A stretch of 64,000 bases of DNA from Nocardia arthritidis (lineage in GTDB: Bacteria; Actinomycetota; Actinomycetes; Mycobacteriales; Mycobacteriaceae). Where the stretch lies: the NCBI RefSeq assembly GCF_011801145.1, contig NZ_CP046172.1, positions 9,610,001 to 9,674,000 on the forward strand, given 5' to 3'. The translations under genes were made by a program, and so were the position numbers. The stretch's first letter is position 1. Each line of letters starts with the position of its first letter. Under the pieces are notes generated by a model, which searched no databases, had not been told where the DNA came from, and worked only from the letters and a program-made list of their open reading frames with translations. Below are positions 1 to 8,260 of the stretch, piece by piece.

Positions 1-1
1 A

Positions 2-262
2 GTCAGAACAGATCAAAAGAAGCACGGCGAAGACCTCAAAGAGGTCAAAGAGCAGGTCACTAACTCGCACAACTCGAACCTCCGGGACGACTTGGACGAG
101 ATAGCCAAGGAAGTTCGCGGCGTCCGGCAAGACATCGCCGAACTGAGAGCCGAGGTCAGAGATCTTCGGGGGCAAGTTCGGGATATCCGGCAAGAGTCCA
201 CGGATTTCGAACACGACGTTCGGGAAGTGCTTCGGCGTACACACCCTGACGAGGTTCTATGA
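2..262 (+). CDS. DUF2746-like coiled-coil phage protein (5' partial)
   Basis: An open frame runs in from the window edge and stops with TGA at 260-262, giving 86 visible residues. They are highly charged and heptad-rich, with repeated V-R-D-[IL]-R and E-V-R elements typical of a coiled coil. An N-T/S-H-N-[ST]-N-L-R-D-D-L type motif follows a lysine-rich stretch. This is the arrangement of DUF2746 proteins of actinobacteriophages, which carry an N-terminal membrane segment (here off the edge) and a cytoplasmic coiled coil. The function is not established; such genes sit near lysis and tail genes. The stop overlaps the next start (ATGA). Confidence 0.65.
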   Translation, partial: VRTDQKKHGEDLKEVKEQVTNSHNSNLRDDLDEIAKEVRGVRQDIAELRAEVRDLRGQVRDIRQESTDFEHDVREVLRRTHPDEVL

Positions 263-912
263 GTTATCCCGTAGGCCCGGCCCCAGACGGGGCCTGGAAG
301 CTCGGTGGCCGGTATGGCCAGGACATCGAGAAAGATGCTGTACCGGCTATCGTGACCAATGGGGCGAAGACCAAATGGTCGGATGCTCAAGCCGCGCATA
401 AGACTAATGTCCGCGATCGAATCGACAGCACTTATACGATTGCGGTCTCTGCGAACGGCTCTGCGGACAAGGCTGTCACGACGGCCCAGGCCGCCGCAAA
501 CGCGGCAGCCAACGCCCAAGAGAAAGCCAGCACCGCCTACGAAAACGCATCGTATTGGATTCTGGAATGCGTCGTTGCCTCAGCCGAGGTACTGCTAGGC
601 GTCAACGAGCTACTACTTGGCCCGGTGCTCAATGTTCCCAGCAACCGGAAGGCCGTCCTTACCGACGTACACATCGCGCTCTTGGAGCAGCCGAACGGAA
701 TGAGCCTGGAGATACGCAAATGGAATGCGCCCGGTACCCAACCAACAACAGTAACAACGGTAACGCTCGACCCCAAGGTTACTCGGCGAAATATCGCGCT
801 GCCCTCGGTGCCGGTACTCGATAAAGAACGCTTCTACTACTACGTCACTAGCGTAACCGGTTCGATTCCGCCTCAAGTGCTACAGGTAGCCGTCGCTGGG
901 GCCTACCTCTGA
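259..912 (+). CDS. Putative phage minor tail/baseplate protein
   Basis: 217 aa with an ATG start overlapping the upstream stop, so probably translationally coupled. Residues about 65-95 form an alanine-rich helical stretch (T-A-Q-A-A-A-N-A-A-A-N-A-Q type) resembling the helical stalks of tail fibres. The C-terminal half is beta-rich and ends in a hydrophobic V-A-V-A-G-A-Y-L. No enzymatic motif is visible. The role is inferred only from its position upstream of the collagen-like tail fibre. It could be a baseplate or fibre-attachment subunit. Confidence 0.5.
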   Translation: MSYPVGPAPDGAWKLGGRYGQDIEKDAVPAIVTNGAKTKWSDAQAAHKTNVRDRIDSTYTIAVSANGSADKAVTTAQAAANAAANAQEKASTAYENASYWILECVVASAEVLLGVNELLLGPVLNVPSNRKAVLTDVHIALLEQPNGMSLEIRKWNAPGTQPTTVTTVTLDPKVTRRNIALPSVPVLDKERFYYYVTSVTGSIPPQVLQVAVAGAYL

Positions 913-922
913 TCGGATAGTT

Positions 923-1249
923 ATGGATCGTCATTTTCATTGCATAGCAGACAGCACCAACTACCACTCGTCCCAAATTGTTCCAGAGCACCGATACAAG
1001 CTATGGTGCTCGGCCTTCGATACAGACTCGCTCGACCATCTATTCGATATGACACCAGCCGAGAAAGCCATACCGGTGTTCGATTCGGCTATCGACCGTT
1101 TCAACTCCCATCCTGAAGAACTACGGGCCTGGGTGGACAGCTCGGATCTCGGAGGGCTACGCGGAAACCGCAATGCCCTCATAGGTATTCGCACATTCCT
1201 TGCGACCAACGGCGGTACGATCTCGGGCACGTTCACAGATCCGGTGTAG
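923..1249 (+). CDS. Hypothetical phage protein
   Basis: 108 aa, ATG start, 10 bp after the preceding tail gene and 2 bp before the next, so within the same late operon. The sequence is mixed alpha/beta with no signal peptide or membrane segment. The N-terminal half contains several His and Cys residues (H-F-H-C-I-A near residue 5, then Y-H). I do not recognise the family. A structural or assembly role is likely from context alone. Confidence 0.45.
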   Translation: MDRHFHCIADSTNYHSSQIVPEHRYKLWCSAFDTDSLDHLFDMTPAEKAIPVFDSAIDRFNSHPEELRAWVDSSDLGGLRGNRNALIGIRTFLATNGGTISGTFTDPV

Positions 1250-1251
1250 AC

Positions 1252-2487
1252 GTGAGCTTTCTTATCCGCCGTAACCCGGCGTGGGCGTGGGCGGGATGGC
1301 GAGATCTCGACCCGCAACACGCTCGGCCGGACGAAAACCCGATCCAAAAGCCGTGGAAGAAGACTAATTTCAATCGCACGGTACAGCTGATAGACAATCA
1401 GGTTGTCATAGCCGACGCTTTCGAAACCCCTTTCCAGGTCGGTGGCGTGTCGTACGAAGCTATGCCCTTCACCGACACCTGGGGTTGTGAGTTCGACCTG
1501 AATATTGACGGTAATATCGTTCAGCTTCAGTTCTTCGGGATAGCGTTATCCTCATCGTGGGCGAAGGTCGGTTTCGTTGATCTCCTCGAAGCCCCGATAC
1601 TGGCCATCTGGCGAGATGTTGCTTCGACGACGCAAAGCCTCCGAGTTGTCGTCTATCACTCTCTATCGAATATCGAGACGTTGGCGCGGTCGCCGAGCTT
1701 GGCGTTGATGATGAATAAAATATGGTATCGAGTCAAGATTCTGGTGGAGCGTGACCGGTACCTTCGTGTCTTCGTGAACGATATTCTTCGGTTCTCGTTC
1801 TGGCTGCCGCCCCAGTACGCGGCAGCACCCAACCGGCGCGGGCTCAATTTCTTGAATCAGACGAGCGCCCCCGCCTTCCTCAAAAACTTCATCCTCTACG
1901 ACCGACCCACCGACATCGCTACCGGAATCACATGGCACCGAGAAGTCGTTAGCGATGATTTCCAACGTCAGAACGGGCCGGTCACGAATGGATGGACTGA
2001 GTTCGGTACTGGCGCAGCGATCGTGTCTGGCCGGTGGGCCTTTACCGGAACGGCGGAAGGTTCGGCGGGTATCTTGCGCGACACCGGGGTAACGCACGGC
2101 GCACAACGCGCTGAGGGCACGATACGCAACCCCGATCAGTCTGCCGACGCGAGCCTGGTTCTCCGCACCACCCCGGATGGATCTTCAGGACTCGCCGCGA
2201 ACATCTGCGCGGACAAGATCTACATTTCGCTCTTTACAGGTGGGCTAACCAATCCGACATTCACCGACTACGTGTCTACGCCGTGCACGGTTAAAGATGG
2301 TGATCGGGTGGTTTTCTCCGCCAACGGCGAAGGTGCCTGGATTGAGATAAACGGGCAACTTCAATTGATGACAACCCTGGACGGTCGAGCACCAGGCGCG
2401 AACCAATGGGCGGGAGCCCGAGTCTGTCAAGTAGGCGACAACAATTCTGGAGCCTGGGACGACATCCAGATTCTGACCGCGTTCTAG
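1252..2487 (+). CDS. Putative phage tail protein with lectin-like beta domains
   Basis: 411 aa. The GTG start is 2 bp after the preceding stop. The protein is almost wholly beta-rich. Residues about 40-220 and about 225-411 each look like a jelly-roll or LamG-type module: the second begins with a D-D-F-Q-R-like strand and ends with a W-D-D-I-Q-I-L-T closing strand, the signature seen in concanavalin-A-like carbohydrate-binding folds. The likely role is adsorption to surface glycans. The fold assignment is by eye and needs a profile search. Confidence 0.5.
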   Translation: MSFLIRRNPAWAWAGWRDLDPQHARPDENPIQKPWKKTNFNRTVQLIDNQVVIADAFETPFQVGGVSYEAMPFTDTWGCEFDLNIDGNIVQLQFFGIALSSSWAKVGFVDLLEAPILAIWRDVASTTQSLRVVVYHSLSNIETLARSPSLALMMNKIWYRVKILVERDRYLRVFVNDILRFSFWLPPQYAAAPNRRGLNFLNQTSAPAFLKNFILYDRPTDIATGITWHREVVSDDFQRQNGPVTNGWTEFGTGAAIVSGRWAFTGTAEGSAGILRDTGVTHGAQRAEGTIRNPDQSADASLVLRTTPDGSSGLAANICADKIYISLFTGGLTNPTFTDYVSTPCTVKDGDRVVFSANGEGAWIEINGQLQLMTTLDGRAPGANQWAGARVCQVGDNNSGAWDDIQILTAF

Positions 2488-2511
2488 TTGCGGCCGATTG
2501 AGGACTGAAAA

Positions 2512-2853
2512 TTGGCAGGACGTAGAGCGGCCGTTGAGCCGCTAATTTTGATTACCGGCGATGACTTCAAATGGGCTTACACATGGATGCCCAACGGCTC
2601 ACAAGCACCATTCCCGCCGAACCGCGAACTCTACTACGAGTTCAAGAACGGGACTGGCGGCGCATGGTCGGGCAGCTTGAAGTGGGTTTATACGATCTCC
2701 GGGGCCGTCGCCTCGATTCGTGTGGAGTCCGAAATTGCGGACACCATTACCAACCGAACCCCGTATAGGCTCGTGTTCCGGGACAAGGGAGCTTCCCCGA
2801 CTGATAAGTCCGTGATGATTATCGGAAATGTAGAAAGGCAAGAACCTCGATGA
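2512..2853 (+). CDS. Small phage beta-sandwich (LtfC-like) tail protein
   Basis: 113 aa with a TTG start. The sequence L-I-L-I-T-G-D-D-F followed by alternating strands (Y-Y-E-F, W-V-Y-T-I, R-L-V-F-R-D) fits the small DUF7264/LtfC-type beta-sandwich proteins found beside minor tail genes of actinobacteriophages. The stop overlaps the ATG of the tail-fibre gene, so the two are probably made together. The family assignment is tentative. It may be an adaptor between the tail tip and the fibre. Confidence 0.5.
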   Translation: MAGRRAAVEPLILITGDDFKWAYTWMPNGSQAPFPPNRELYYEFKNGTGGAWSGSLKWVYTISGAVASIRVESEIADTITNRTPYRLVFRDKGASPTDKSVMIIGNVERQEPR

Positions 2854-4607
2854 GTCTGGTTAGTTCCGAACAAGATGTTCCAAATCTGAGTCCCGGAACG
2901 TCAGATACGAATGGAGTATTGCAGCCCGTTGCCCCGAATGCAGGGATGATCTACCCAACACCCGGACCTGCCGGTCCTCCCGGCCCGCAGGGACCGAAAG
3001 GCGATACAGGGTCGCAAGGGGCTCCGGGTGCACCAGGTCCTAAAGGGGATAAAGGAGATACCGGCGAGCGCGGACCTCAAGGCCCGCAAGGTGACGGTCT
3101 ACAGATTTCTGGGCAAGTCTCGACTTATGCAGACCTCCCCGCTTCCGGCGGTGTTCAAGGGGCCGTATGGCTCGCGAGCGGAAAGCTGTACCGCTGGAAT
3201 GGGACGGCATGGCCTCCGGAAACCTCAGGCACACCGGTACAGGGACCGGCAGGCCCGAAGGGTGATACCGGTAGTCAAGGGCCACAGGGTTTAAAAGGTG
3301 ACCCTGGTCCGGTCGGCTCGCAAGGACCAAAGGGCGATCCCGGTTCCCCTGGAGCGAACGGCGTCAAAGGCGACAAGGGAGATAAAGGCGACAGCGGCCC
3401 ACAGGGCGTTAAAGGCGATACCGGTCCTAAAGGTGACCCAGGTGGAGCGCCGCTAGTGACACGCATCATCCCCTATTGCAACGGAGGCATGGACCAAACC
3501 GTTGCGCCAAACATCACCGTTAGTACACAAGCCGGATTCCGTACGTCGGTGAAACTTCCGGTTAGCTCCACTCGTTGGCGGGTCAAGATGCGAAACTACG
3601 GCATGACCGGCGCCAGCAAAACCGCGTTGACCGGTAAGGGCATCAAAATCGGTGAAGCCGCAAGGGTTACCGCCGGATCGGCTACCACAAGCCGGACAGG
3701 AGCGTTCGTCGGCAAGACAGCCACAACGATCGTCGGAACCAACTTCCCCATACCCGGAGATGGGACTTGGTACACCACCCCATGGATCACCGACACTGCC
3801 AATCAGCTTGTTGCCGGTAAAGAGTACCTACTTGCCATCGGCTACACGGTGCCATCCAGCACAAGCATTCAGACTACGATCGGCGAATGCTTCTACTGGG
3901 CTAACGCCACATCCGCGCTAGACCCGACAGTCGTAACCGGCAGCAGCGTGGCCGCCGGTATCCCCCTCGATATGGTCATCGAATACGAGTGCAACACGAG
4001 CCGTAACGCATGGCTGTTCATCGGAGACTCGATTGCCGAAGGCGTGATGGGTAGCCGTGGCACGTCCGGATCGTCGATCGTGCCGCAACCCATCTGGCGG
4101 TGCTACCCGCAACAATGGGCTGCCCGAAACAATGCATTGGTGTGCAACATGTCCATGGCGGGCATGACGACCGGCCAGTACCTTCAGTTCCGCGAGTTCT
4201 TTAGCCGCATGGATCTGGCCAGCGCCAAGCTCGACGGCGCGATCATCGCGACCGGAAGTAACGATTTCAACTCCGATCGGAGCCTTGCCGACTATCAGGC
4301 AGATATCTCAAGGCTCGTCGCTCAGATCCGGACCGTTATAGGCAATGACAAGCCCATCTACTACTGCACAACCATCCCCCGATCCGCGACCGGCAACGCT
4401 GCTCGCATAGCCGCTAACGAGTGGCTGGCGTCGCTGCCTTACGGTGCGGCTGGCTGTGTCGACATGGACTACGGGATGCGTACCGCTGTCGACGACACGA
4501 ACATTGCCGCCGACTTGACGTGTGACACGATCCATCCGTCGTTCAAGGGTTCTGAGGTTATGGCCGCTCTCCTTGCGGGCGTGATCGCGCCGATCAGCGA
4601 CAACTAA
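2850..4607 (+). CDS. Phage tail fibre: collagen-like repeats plus C-terminal SGNH hydrolase
   Basis: 585 aa. Residues about 30-75 and 130-205 are Gly-X-Y collagen-like repeats rich in [14 protein letters not shown] triplets. They flank a short domain (about 78-115: [13 protein letters not shown]) common in tail fibres. Residues about 205-375 are a beta-rich domain. The C-terminus from about 385 is an SGNH/GDSL esterase: G-D-S-I near 391 (nucleophile Ser), G-S-N-D near 468, and D-T-I-H-P near 560 (catalytic Asp/His). The likely role is a trimeric fibre that binds and deacylates cell-envelope polymers or lipids during adsorption. The repeats may vary in number by slippage. It overlaps the upstream gene and ends at a terminator. 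Confidence 0.8.
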   Translation: MSLVSSEQDVPNLSPGTSDTNGVLQPVAPNAGMIYPTPGPAGPPGPQGPKGDTGSQGAPGAPGPKGDKGDTGERGPQGPQGDGLQISGQVSTYADLPASGGVQGAVWLASGKLYRWNGTAWPPETSGTPVQGPAGPKGDTGSQGPQGLKGDPGPVGSQGPKGDPGSPGANGVKGDKGDKGDSGPQGVKGDTGPKGDPGGAPLVTRIIPYCNGGMDQTVAPNITVSTQAGFRTSVKLPVSSTRWRVKMRNYGMTGASKTALTGKGIKIGEAARVTAGSATTSRTGAFVGKTATTIVGTNFPIPGDGTWYTTPWITDTANQLVAGKEYLLAIGYTVPSSTSIQTTIGECFYWANATSALDPTVVTGSSVAAGIPLDMVIEYECNTSRNAWLFIGDSIAEGVMGSRGTSGSSIVPQPIWRCYPQQWAARNNALVCNMSMAGMTTGQYLQFREFFSRMDLASAKLDGAIIATGSNDFNSDRSLADYQADISRLVAQIRTVIGNDKPIYYCTTIPRSATGNAARIAANEWLASLPYGAAGCVDMDYGMRTAVDDTNIAADLTCDTIHPSFKGSEVMAALLAGVIAPISDN

Positions 4608-4614
4608 ACAGACG

Positions 4615-4655
4615 AACCCTCAGCCCTGAACATGGCTGAGGGTTCTATTATTTTC
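4615..4655 (+). terminator. Rho-independent terminator of the tail operon
   Basis: Perfect 11-bp inverted repeat: arms AACCCTCAGCC at 4615-4625 and its complement at 4634-4644, with an 8-nt loop, followed by a T-rich stretch. It lies directly after the tail-fibre stop and separates the late operon from the Lsr2-like gene. Confidence 0.85.
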
Positions 4656-4685
4656 TAATGCCTTAACAGTGGTACTCTCCCGGTT

Positions 4686-5111
4686 ATGGCCAAGGAAGTT
4701 GTCTACAAGGATGACGTTACCGGGGAAGAGATCAACAAGGAACTTGTTGGCGGTAACCCTACGATCATCATCGAGATTGATGGAGAGCGGTATGCCCTCG
4801 ATGCGGGTGTGAAGACAAGGGATGCTCTGAGGAAGTCCCTTCAGAAGTACATCGACGTTGCCCGCACGCCGACCGCAGACGAAGACCCGGTTACCGCGCT
4901 CATCTCCAGCACAGGCGGAGGCCGTCGCAACCCGGCCCGTGGGGCTGCTAAATCCTCTTCCTCCTCTACAGGCTCTGGTAGGTCTTCAGAAGAGCTTCAG
5001 CACATCCGGGATTGGGCTCGGAAACAAGCCCAGTTCAAGGACCGGAACATCTCTGACCGTGGCCGCGTTGCCCAAGACATTCAGGATGCGTTCGACGCCG
5101 CGCACAAGTAG
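4686..5111 (+). CDS. Prophage-encoded Lsr2-family nucleoid-associated protein
   Basis: 141 aa. Residues 1-60 resemble the Lsr2 dimerisation domain: M-A-K start, a V-T-G-E-E turn, a strand with I-D-G-E-R-Y-A-L-D and a helix near 44-58. Residues 60-100 are a Ser/Gly-rich linker. Residues 102-141 match the Lsr2 DNA-binding domain: I-R-D-W-A-R, then S-D-R-G-R-V with R-G-R at 125-127, equivalent to the AT-hook-like R-G-R of Lsr2. Lsr2 proteins silence AT-rich, horizontally acquired DNA. Here the gene stands alone between two terminators, suggesting its own promoter and possible expression from the lysogen. It may protect or counter-silence phage DNA (inference). Confidence 0.85.
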   Translation: MAKEVVYKDDVTGEEINKELVGGNPTIIIEIDGERYALDAGVKTRDALRKSLQKYIDVARTPTADEDPVTALISSTGGGRRNPARGAAKSSSSSTGSGRSSEELQHIRDWARKQAQFKDRNISDRGRVAQDIQDAFDAAHK

Positions 5112-5126
5112 ACCCGAGAAAGCCAA

Positions 5127-5157
5127 AAAGCCCCCTAGCGCGATGCCAGGGGGCTTT
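5127..5157. terminator. Bidirectional terminator between lsr2-like and lipoprotein genes
   Basis: Inverted repeat with arms AAAGCCCCCT (5127-5136) and the complement ending CTTT (5148-5157), flanked by A-runs on the left and T on the right. It lies between two convergent genes (stops at 5111 and 5168) and can serve both. Confidence 0.85.
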
Positions 5158-5167
5158 ATCTATGCGT

Positions 5168-5599
5168 CTAGAGTTCTTCCTCAGTGAGGGCGCTTTTAGG
5201 ATCCCCGATCGAAGTTACCGAGTCGGCTCCAGCAGCGGCAAACACGACCTTGAACCACATGTCAGCCGTCTTACCGTCCTTAAACAGCTTTGCCGACATG
5301 ATCACCGAGAGATCCTTGTACTTCGGTTCGCTGTGGTTGATCAGCGAATACCCTTTATGCACCACAAAAGCGGTTATGTCCTCGATGGCTTGCCTTCTCA
5401 TCTCCAGCTGTCCCGCAGTGGTCTGCCAGTACCGCGCACTCGTCGACGTAGTCGAAGCTTGGGCGTTGGTTCCGCTGTCGGACGCACAGGCCGCACTGAA
5501 TCCGACGCTGACGGCTGCAAGGACAGCCAGCGGTACTGCTAGCCACCGCTTCCGACCGTAAGCCATAGGCGCGCTTGTAGGTTCGGTCGTCGTGGTCAC
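5168..5599 (-). CDS. Prophage lipoprotein of unknown function
   Basis: 143 aa. The GTG start is preceded by a GAGGGGG ribosome site on the minus strand. A cytoplasmic leader with R-K-R at 16-18 is followed by a hydrophobic helix and a lipobox G-F-S-A-A-C with Cys at 38, so it is predicted to be lipidated and anchored outside the membrane. The mature part is about 105 aa. It starts with a Ser/Thr linker, then a compact domain with conserved-looking V-V-H-K-G-Y-S and F-K-D-G-K. No family is recognised. Its opposite orientation at the prophage end is typical of a gene expressed in the lysogen, for example for superinfection exclusion or surface alteration (inference). Confidence 0.65.
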   Translation of the reverse strand: MTTTTEPTSAPMAYGRKRWLAVPLAVLAAVSVGFSAACASDSGTNAQASTTSTSARYWQTTAGQLEMRRQAIEDITAFVVHKGYSLINHSEPKYKDLSVIMSAKLFKDGKTADMWFKVVFAAAGADSVTSIGDPKSALTEEEL

Positions 5600-5980
5600 T
5601 TGTCCCCCTCGTCAGGATCGCGTGAACCAACCTACCGGATTCGCTTCCGTCTGGAAGCGCAACAGGATTCCGGCCGAAACCTATCTTGCTGGAGCATCCC
5701 GATTGGTAGGGCGCGCTTCAACCCTTCGGAGTGCTGGACGGTTGCCGAGTACTTCAAGTGTGATGTATGCCACTGCCCGTTAGAATCTTCGCCTTGCCCC
5801 CGGCATACCAAGTCAGCACGGCCCCAGCACCGAACAGGATTGAAGGGGTGACGACGGGTGACTACAGGTCAGCACCAAGTCAGCACAGGCCACGCCACCC
5901 CTCCGAAACCGAACCGAGCGTCACCCCTTCTACCTGCGGGTTTGACACCGTGCTACGGCAGATAGTATGAAATCACTATC
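5600..5980. other. Gene-free prophage end with short direct repeats
   Basis: About 380 bp with no convincing gene. It must hold the promoter of the lipoprotein gene and probably attachment-site DNA. Apart from the repeats annotated separately, I see only GC-rich sequence with several G-G-G-T-G-A-C elements around 5847-5863. Confidence 0.6.
5812..5886. repeat. Three direct copies of GTCAGCAC next to tRNA-Gly (possible integrase arm sites)
   Basis: GTCAGCAC occurs at 5812-5819, 5868-5875 and 5879-5886, each preceded by A-A or A-G. Two copies are 11 bp apart. Short direct repeats 100-170 bp from a tRNA att core are the usual arrangement of arm-type sites for tyrosine integrases. The integrase itself is outside the window, so this is a suggestion only. 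Confidence 0.4.
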
Positions 5981-6051
5981 GCCGATGTAGTTCAATGGTA
6001 GAACTTCTGCTTCCCAAGCAGACAGCGCGGGTTCGATTCCCGTCATCGGCT
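5981..6051 (+). tRNA. tRNA-Gly (anticodon CCC)
   Basis: The acceptor arms GCCGATG (5981-5987) and CATCGGC (6044-6050) pair fully. The anticodon loop reads TTCCCAA with CCC. The T-arm contains GGTTCGATTCC flanked by pairing G/C. The 3' CCA is not encoded as such (TCA follows). It lies at the boundary between prophage 1 and host genes and is a plausible attachment site, although the prophage is on the 5' side of the tRNA. Confidence 0.92.
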
Positions 6052-6134
6052 CAATTGACTGAATTTATTGTGTGTCAGGACTTTTCGTTATCTAACCCGG
6101 TCGGGTTCGCCCATGGTTCCGGGTTACTGGGCGG

Positions 6135-7310
6135 CTATCGCGCCGGGACCCCAACGCTTCGCGAATGTAGGGCGGCGGTGGCTAGTTCGGCGGCGCGCAC
6201 GGCGCTGTTGATCGCGATTTCGCCGCGCATGCCGGGGGCGGCGACCATGTCGCCGGTCAGGTAGATGTTGTTGCCGCGGTCGATGGCGGGGCGGTCGCGC
6301 CAGGTTTGTCCTGGGAGGTCCAGGGCGCCGGTGCGGCCCTTTGCGCTGGCGGTGCGTTGGAAGGTGGCGCGCTGCTGCCAGCCGGGGAGCACGGTGTCGG
6401 CGAAGGCGGTCAGCCGGGTGTGCGCGTCGCGGCGGGATTCGCCGGTGCGGATCGGCATCTGGAGTTGGAACAGCGACTCACCGGCCGGGGCGATGGAATC
6501 GTCCTGCATGGTGTAGCTCTCGTGGAATCCGCCGCAGTCCAGGTCGAAGACCAGGTTGCGGTCCATGCGGCTGGATGTGACGGCGATATCGAGCAGTGCG
6601 GCGAAACCGGACGTCCAGGTGAGCGAATCGTCGCGGAGCAGCGCGCGGGCCGCCGGGAGATCGGTGGCGACTATCACCGGGCCGTCGGTGGGCAATTGGC
6701 TTACCCGAGAACCGGTTTCGATGACGACGCCGAGTTCGGTCGCGCGGGCCACCATCCGGTTCACCACGGTCTGCCAACCGCCGCGGACGAATCTGACGGC
6801 GGGCACGCGGGCCCCGAACACCCGCTGGTACAGCCCCCACACGAATGCCGCGGACAGGGAGCCGGTGTCGGCGGAATACGTTGTCACGCTGATCCCGTTG
6901 GCCATTTGCTCGGCCACGGTCTCGCCCCACCGGGCCCCGGCCCAGGTCCGGAAATCGATGTCGACCGGTGCGGTGAGCCCGCGGCGCACCGACGCACGCA
7001 ACATCCCGACCGGCGGGGCCTTGCGGACGCGACCGCCGACACGGAACCCCATCCGGGTCGCGGCGGCGGGCGACGGCCAACCCAAGCCGGCGACGAAGCC
7101 ACGCCGCTTCAACCACGTGTAATGCGGACCGTCCGCATAGAAGACATGCGCGCCTTCGTGGGCGACATACTCCCCCGCGATGGCGCGACCGCGCCCACCG
7201 AGCACGTGATGCGCCTCGTGCACGGTCACCGATGCGCCCGCCTCCGCACTGGCGATCGCGGCGGTGAGCCCGGCGATGCCGCCACCGATGACGGTGATGT
7301 GGTTGCTCAT
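6135..7310 (-). CDS. FAD-dependent oxidoreductase (amine oxidase/phytoene desaturase superfamily)
   Basis: 391 aa. The start is the ATG that overlaps the TetR stop (ATGA), giving an N-terminus M-S-N-H followed at once by the FAD-binding strand I-G-G-G-I-A-G-L-T-A-A (residues 7-17), then E-A-H at the strand-2 end and G-G-R-G-R. A second FAD-contact region is visible near the C-terminus (Y-L-T-G-D-M-V-A-A-P-G-M-R-G-E, about 360-374). This layout is that of desaturase or amine-oxidase-like flavoproteins acting on lipophilic substrates. The substrate is unknown. It is translationally coupled to the upstream TetR gene, which probably controls it. Confidence 0.8.
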   Translation of the reverse strand: MSNHITVIGGGIAGLTAAIASAEAGASVTVHEAHHVLGGRGRAIAGEYVAHEGAHVFYADGPHYTWLKRRGFVAGLGWPSPAAATRMGFRVGGRVRKAPPVGMLRASVRRGLTAPVDIDFRTWAGARWGETVAEQMANGISVTTYSADTGSLSAAFVWGLYQRVFGARVPAVRFVRGGWQTVVNRMVARATELGVVIETGSRVSQLPTDGPVIVATDLPAARALLRDDSLTWTSGFAALLDIAVTSSRMDRNLVFDLDCGGFHESYTMQDDSIAPAGESLFQLQMPIRTGESRRDAHTRLTAFADTVLPGWQQRATFQRTASAKGRTGALDLPGQTWRDRPAIDRGNNIYLTGDMVAAPGMRGEIAINSAVRAAELATAALHSRSVGVPAR

Positions 7311-7948
7311 TTCGTGTCCTCTCCACATTGAGTTGTCACTCGATCGAGCCGGGCCGCGGCCAGTTCGGCCACGGACCGCAAATAACGTTGCGCGTCAATG
7401 GATGTGGGATGTTCGCCGCCGAAAATGTCACGGATGATCCAGAAGTGGGCGACCGCGCCGACGATCACCGCCGCGGTGGCGGCCCAGTCCTCGTCGTGCC
7501 GGTCCGGTCCCGCGAGTTCGACGAGCACCCGCGTCGTCACCCCGTTGATGACGTCGTATTCCTGACGCCGGAAGACCTCGAGCACTCCGGGCCCGATTGT
7601 GTTGTCGCGCGTCAGGATTCGGGTGACGTCGCGATCGTGCTCCAGTCGCTGCAACCCGATCTCGCACAGCGCCGTCAGCTTGTCGAGCGCGGACTGCCCG
7701 CCGAGATGATCGACGATCGAGAAGTCCGGATCGAGGAACCGCGCCCACTCGCCGCGGTCCACCAACCGCGCGCTCACCGCTTCGACCAGCAGCTCATCCT
7801 TGGAGCGGAAGTGGCGATACAGCGCGCCCGACCCGGCCGAAAGCCCCGCCGCCTGTTCGATCTGCGCGATAGTCGTTCCCGCATAACCCTTTTCGCCGAA
7901 CAGGCGCAGCGCGGCCGTGATGATCCGCTCGCGTGACGTCGGAACCAC
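7307..7948 (-). CDS. TetR-family transcriptional regulator
   Basis: 213 aa. The GTG start is preceded by AGGAGG. Residues 5-50 form the TetR helix-turn-helix (R-I-I-T-A-A-L-R-L-F-G-E-K-G-Y, A-G-T-T-I-A-Q-I, then G-A-L-Y-R-H-F). The rest is a helical ligand-binding domain. It lies first in a two-gene operon with the FAD oxidoreductase and has a palindrome just upstream of its ribosome site, so it probably autoregulates. The effector is unknown. Confidence 0.9.
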   Translation of the reverse strand: MVPTSRERIITAALRLFGEKGYAGTTIAQIEQAAGLSAGSGALYRHFRSKDELLVEAVSARLVDRGEWARFLDPDFSIVDHLGGQSALDKLTALCEIGLQRLEHDRDVTRILTRDNTIGPGVLEVFRRQEYDVINGVTTRVLVELAGPDRHDEDWAATAAVIVGAVAHFWIIRDIFGGEHPTSIDAQRYLRSVAELAAARLDRVTTQCGEDTK

Positions 7949-7960
7949 ACATCCTCCTGC

Positions 7961-7976
7961 AAGTAACTACTTACTT
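7961..7976. promoter_or_regulatory. Candidate TetR operator
   Basis: Perfect 6-bp inverted repeat AAGTAA-CTAC-TTACTT, 12 bp upstream of the TetR GTG and next to its ribosome site. The position fits autorepression. Confidence 0.55.
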
Positions 7977-8260
7977 ACATGGAAGGTCGTTGCGCGCTGA
8001 AGGGCAATGCACCGCGGGTGTGTTTCGGCCCACTCGCGGACCCGCGAGCGGGAAGGACGGTGCCCCAACGGTTTTGCACTCGATCGCGGGTCGGCCCCAC
8101 GGTGCCGCCCGAGGCGGAGATCCCCAGTGGTCCCCAGTATTCGGGCGACACATCGGGCGCGATGGGTCGGCACACTGAAATCACTGCTGCCGGGAATTGT
8201 CGGCGCGCAATTCCGGCTCGGAGTCCGATGAGTGAATTAATGGAAAGCAGGGCTGGAATA

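Larger units (their letters stand above)
1..5980 (+). mobile_element. Prophage 1, distal tail/late end (left end outside window)
   Basis: A run of same-strand, closely packed genes encodes tail-type proteins, followed by an Lsr2-like gene and a convergent lipoprotein. Gene starts and stops overlap (ATGA at 259-262 and 2850-2853), as in siphophage late operons. The DNA is visibly more AT-rich than the host DNA that begins after the tRNA. The right boundary is taken at tRNA-Gly because typical host genes begin beyond it. Capsid, integrase and repressor genes are not in the window. The exact att site is not proven. Confidence 0.8.

Noticed and set aside
2940..3450. Collagen-like repeats as a DNA repeat element
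   Set aside because: The DNA repeats follow from Gly-X-Y codons of the tail fibre, which reads through without stops.
5812..5886. The repeats as a CRISPR array
   Set aside because: Only three 8-bp copies with irregular spacing (48 and 3 bp between copies) and no spacer structure.
5995..6264. Small + strand frame starting within tRNA-Gly
   Set aside because: Starts inside the tRNA gene and has no conserved domain.
6306..7331. Long + strand frame opposite the FAD oxidoreductase
   Set aside because: Rich in Arg/Gly/Ala with no domain, and opposite a gene with clear FAD motifs; a GC-rich shadow.
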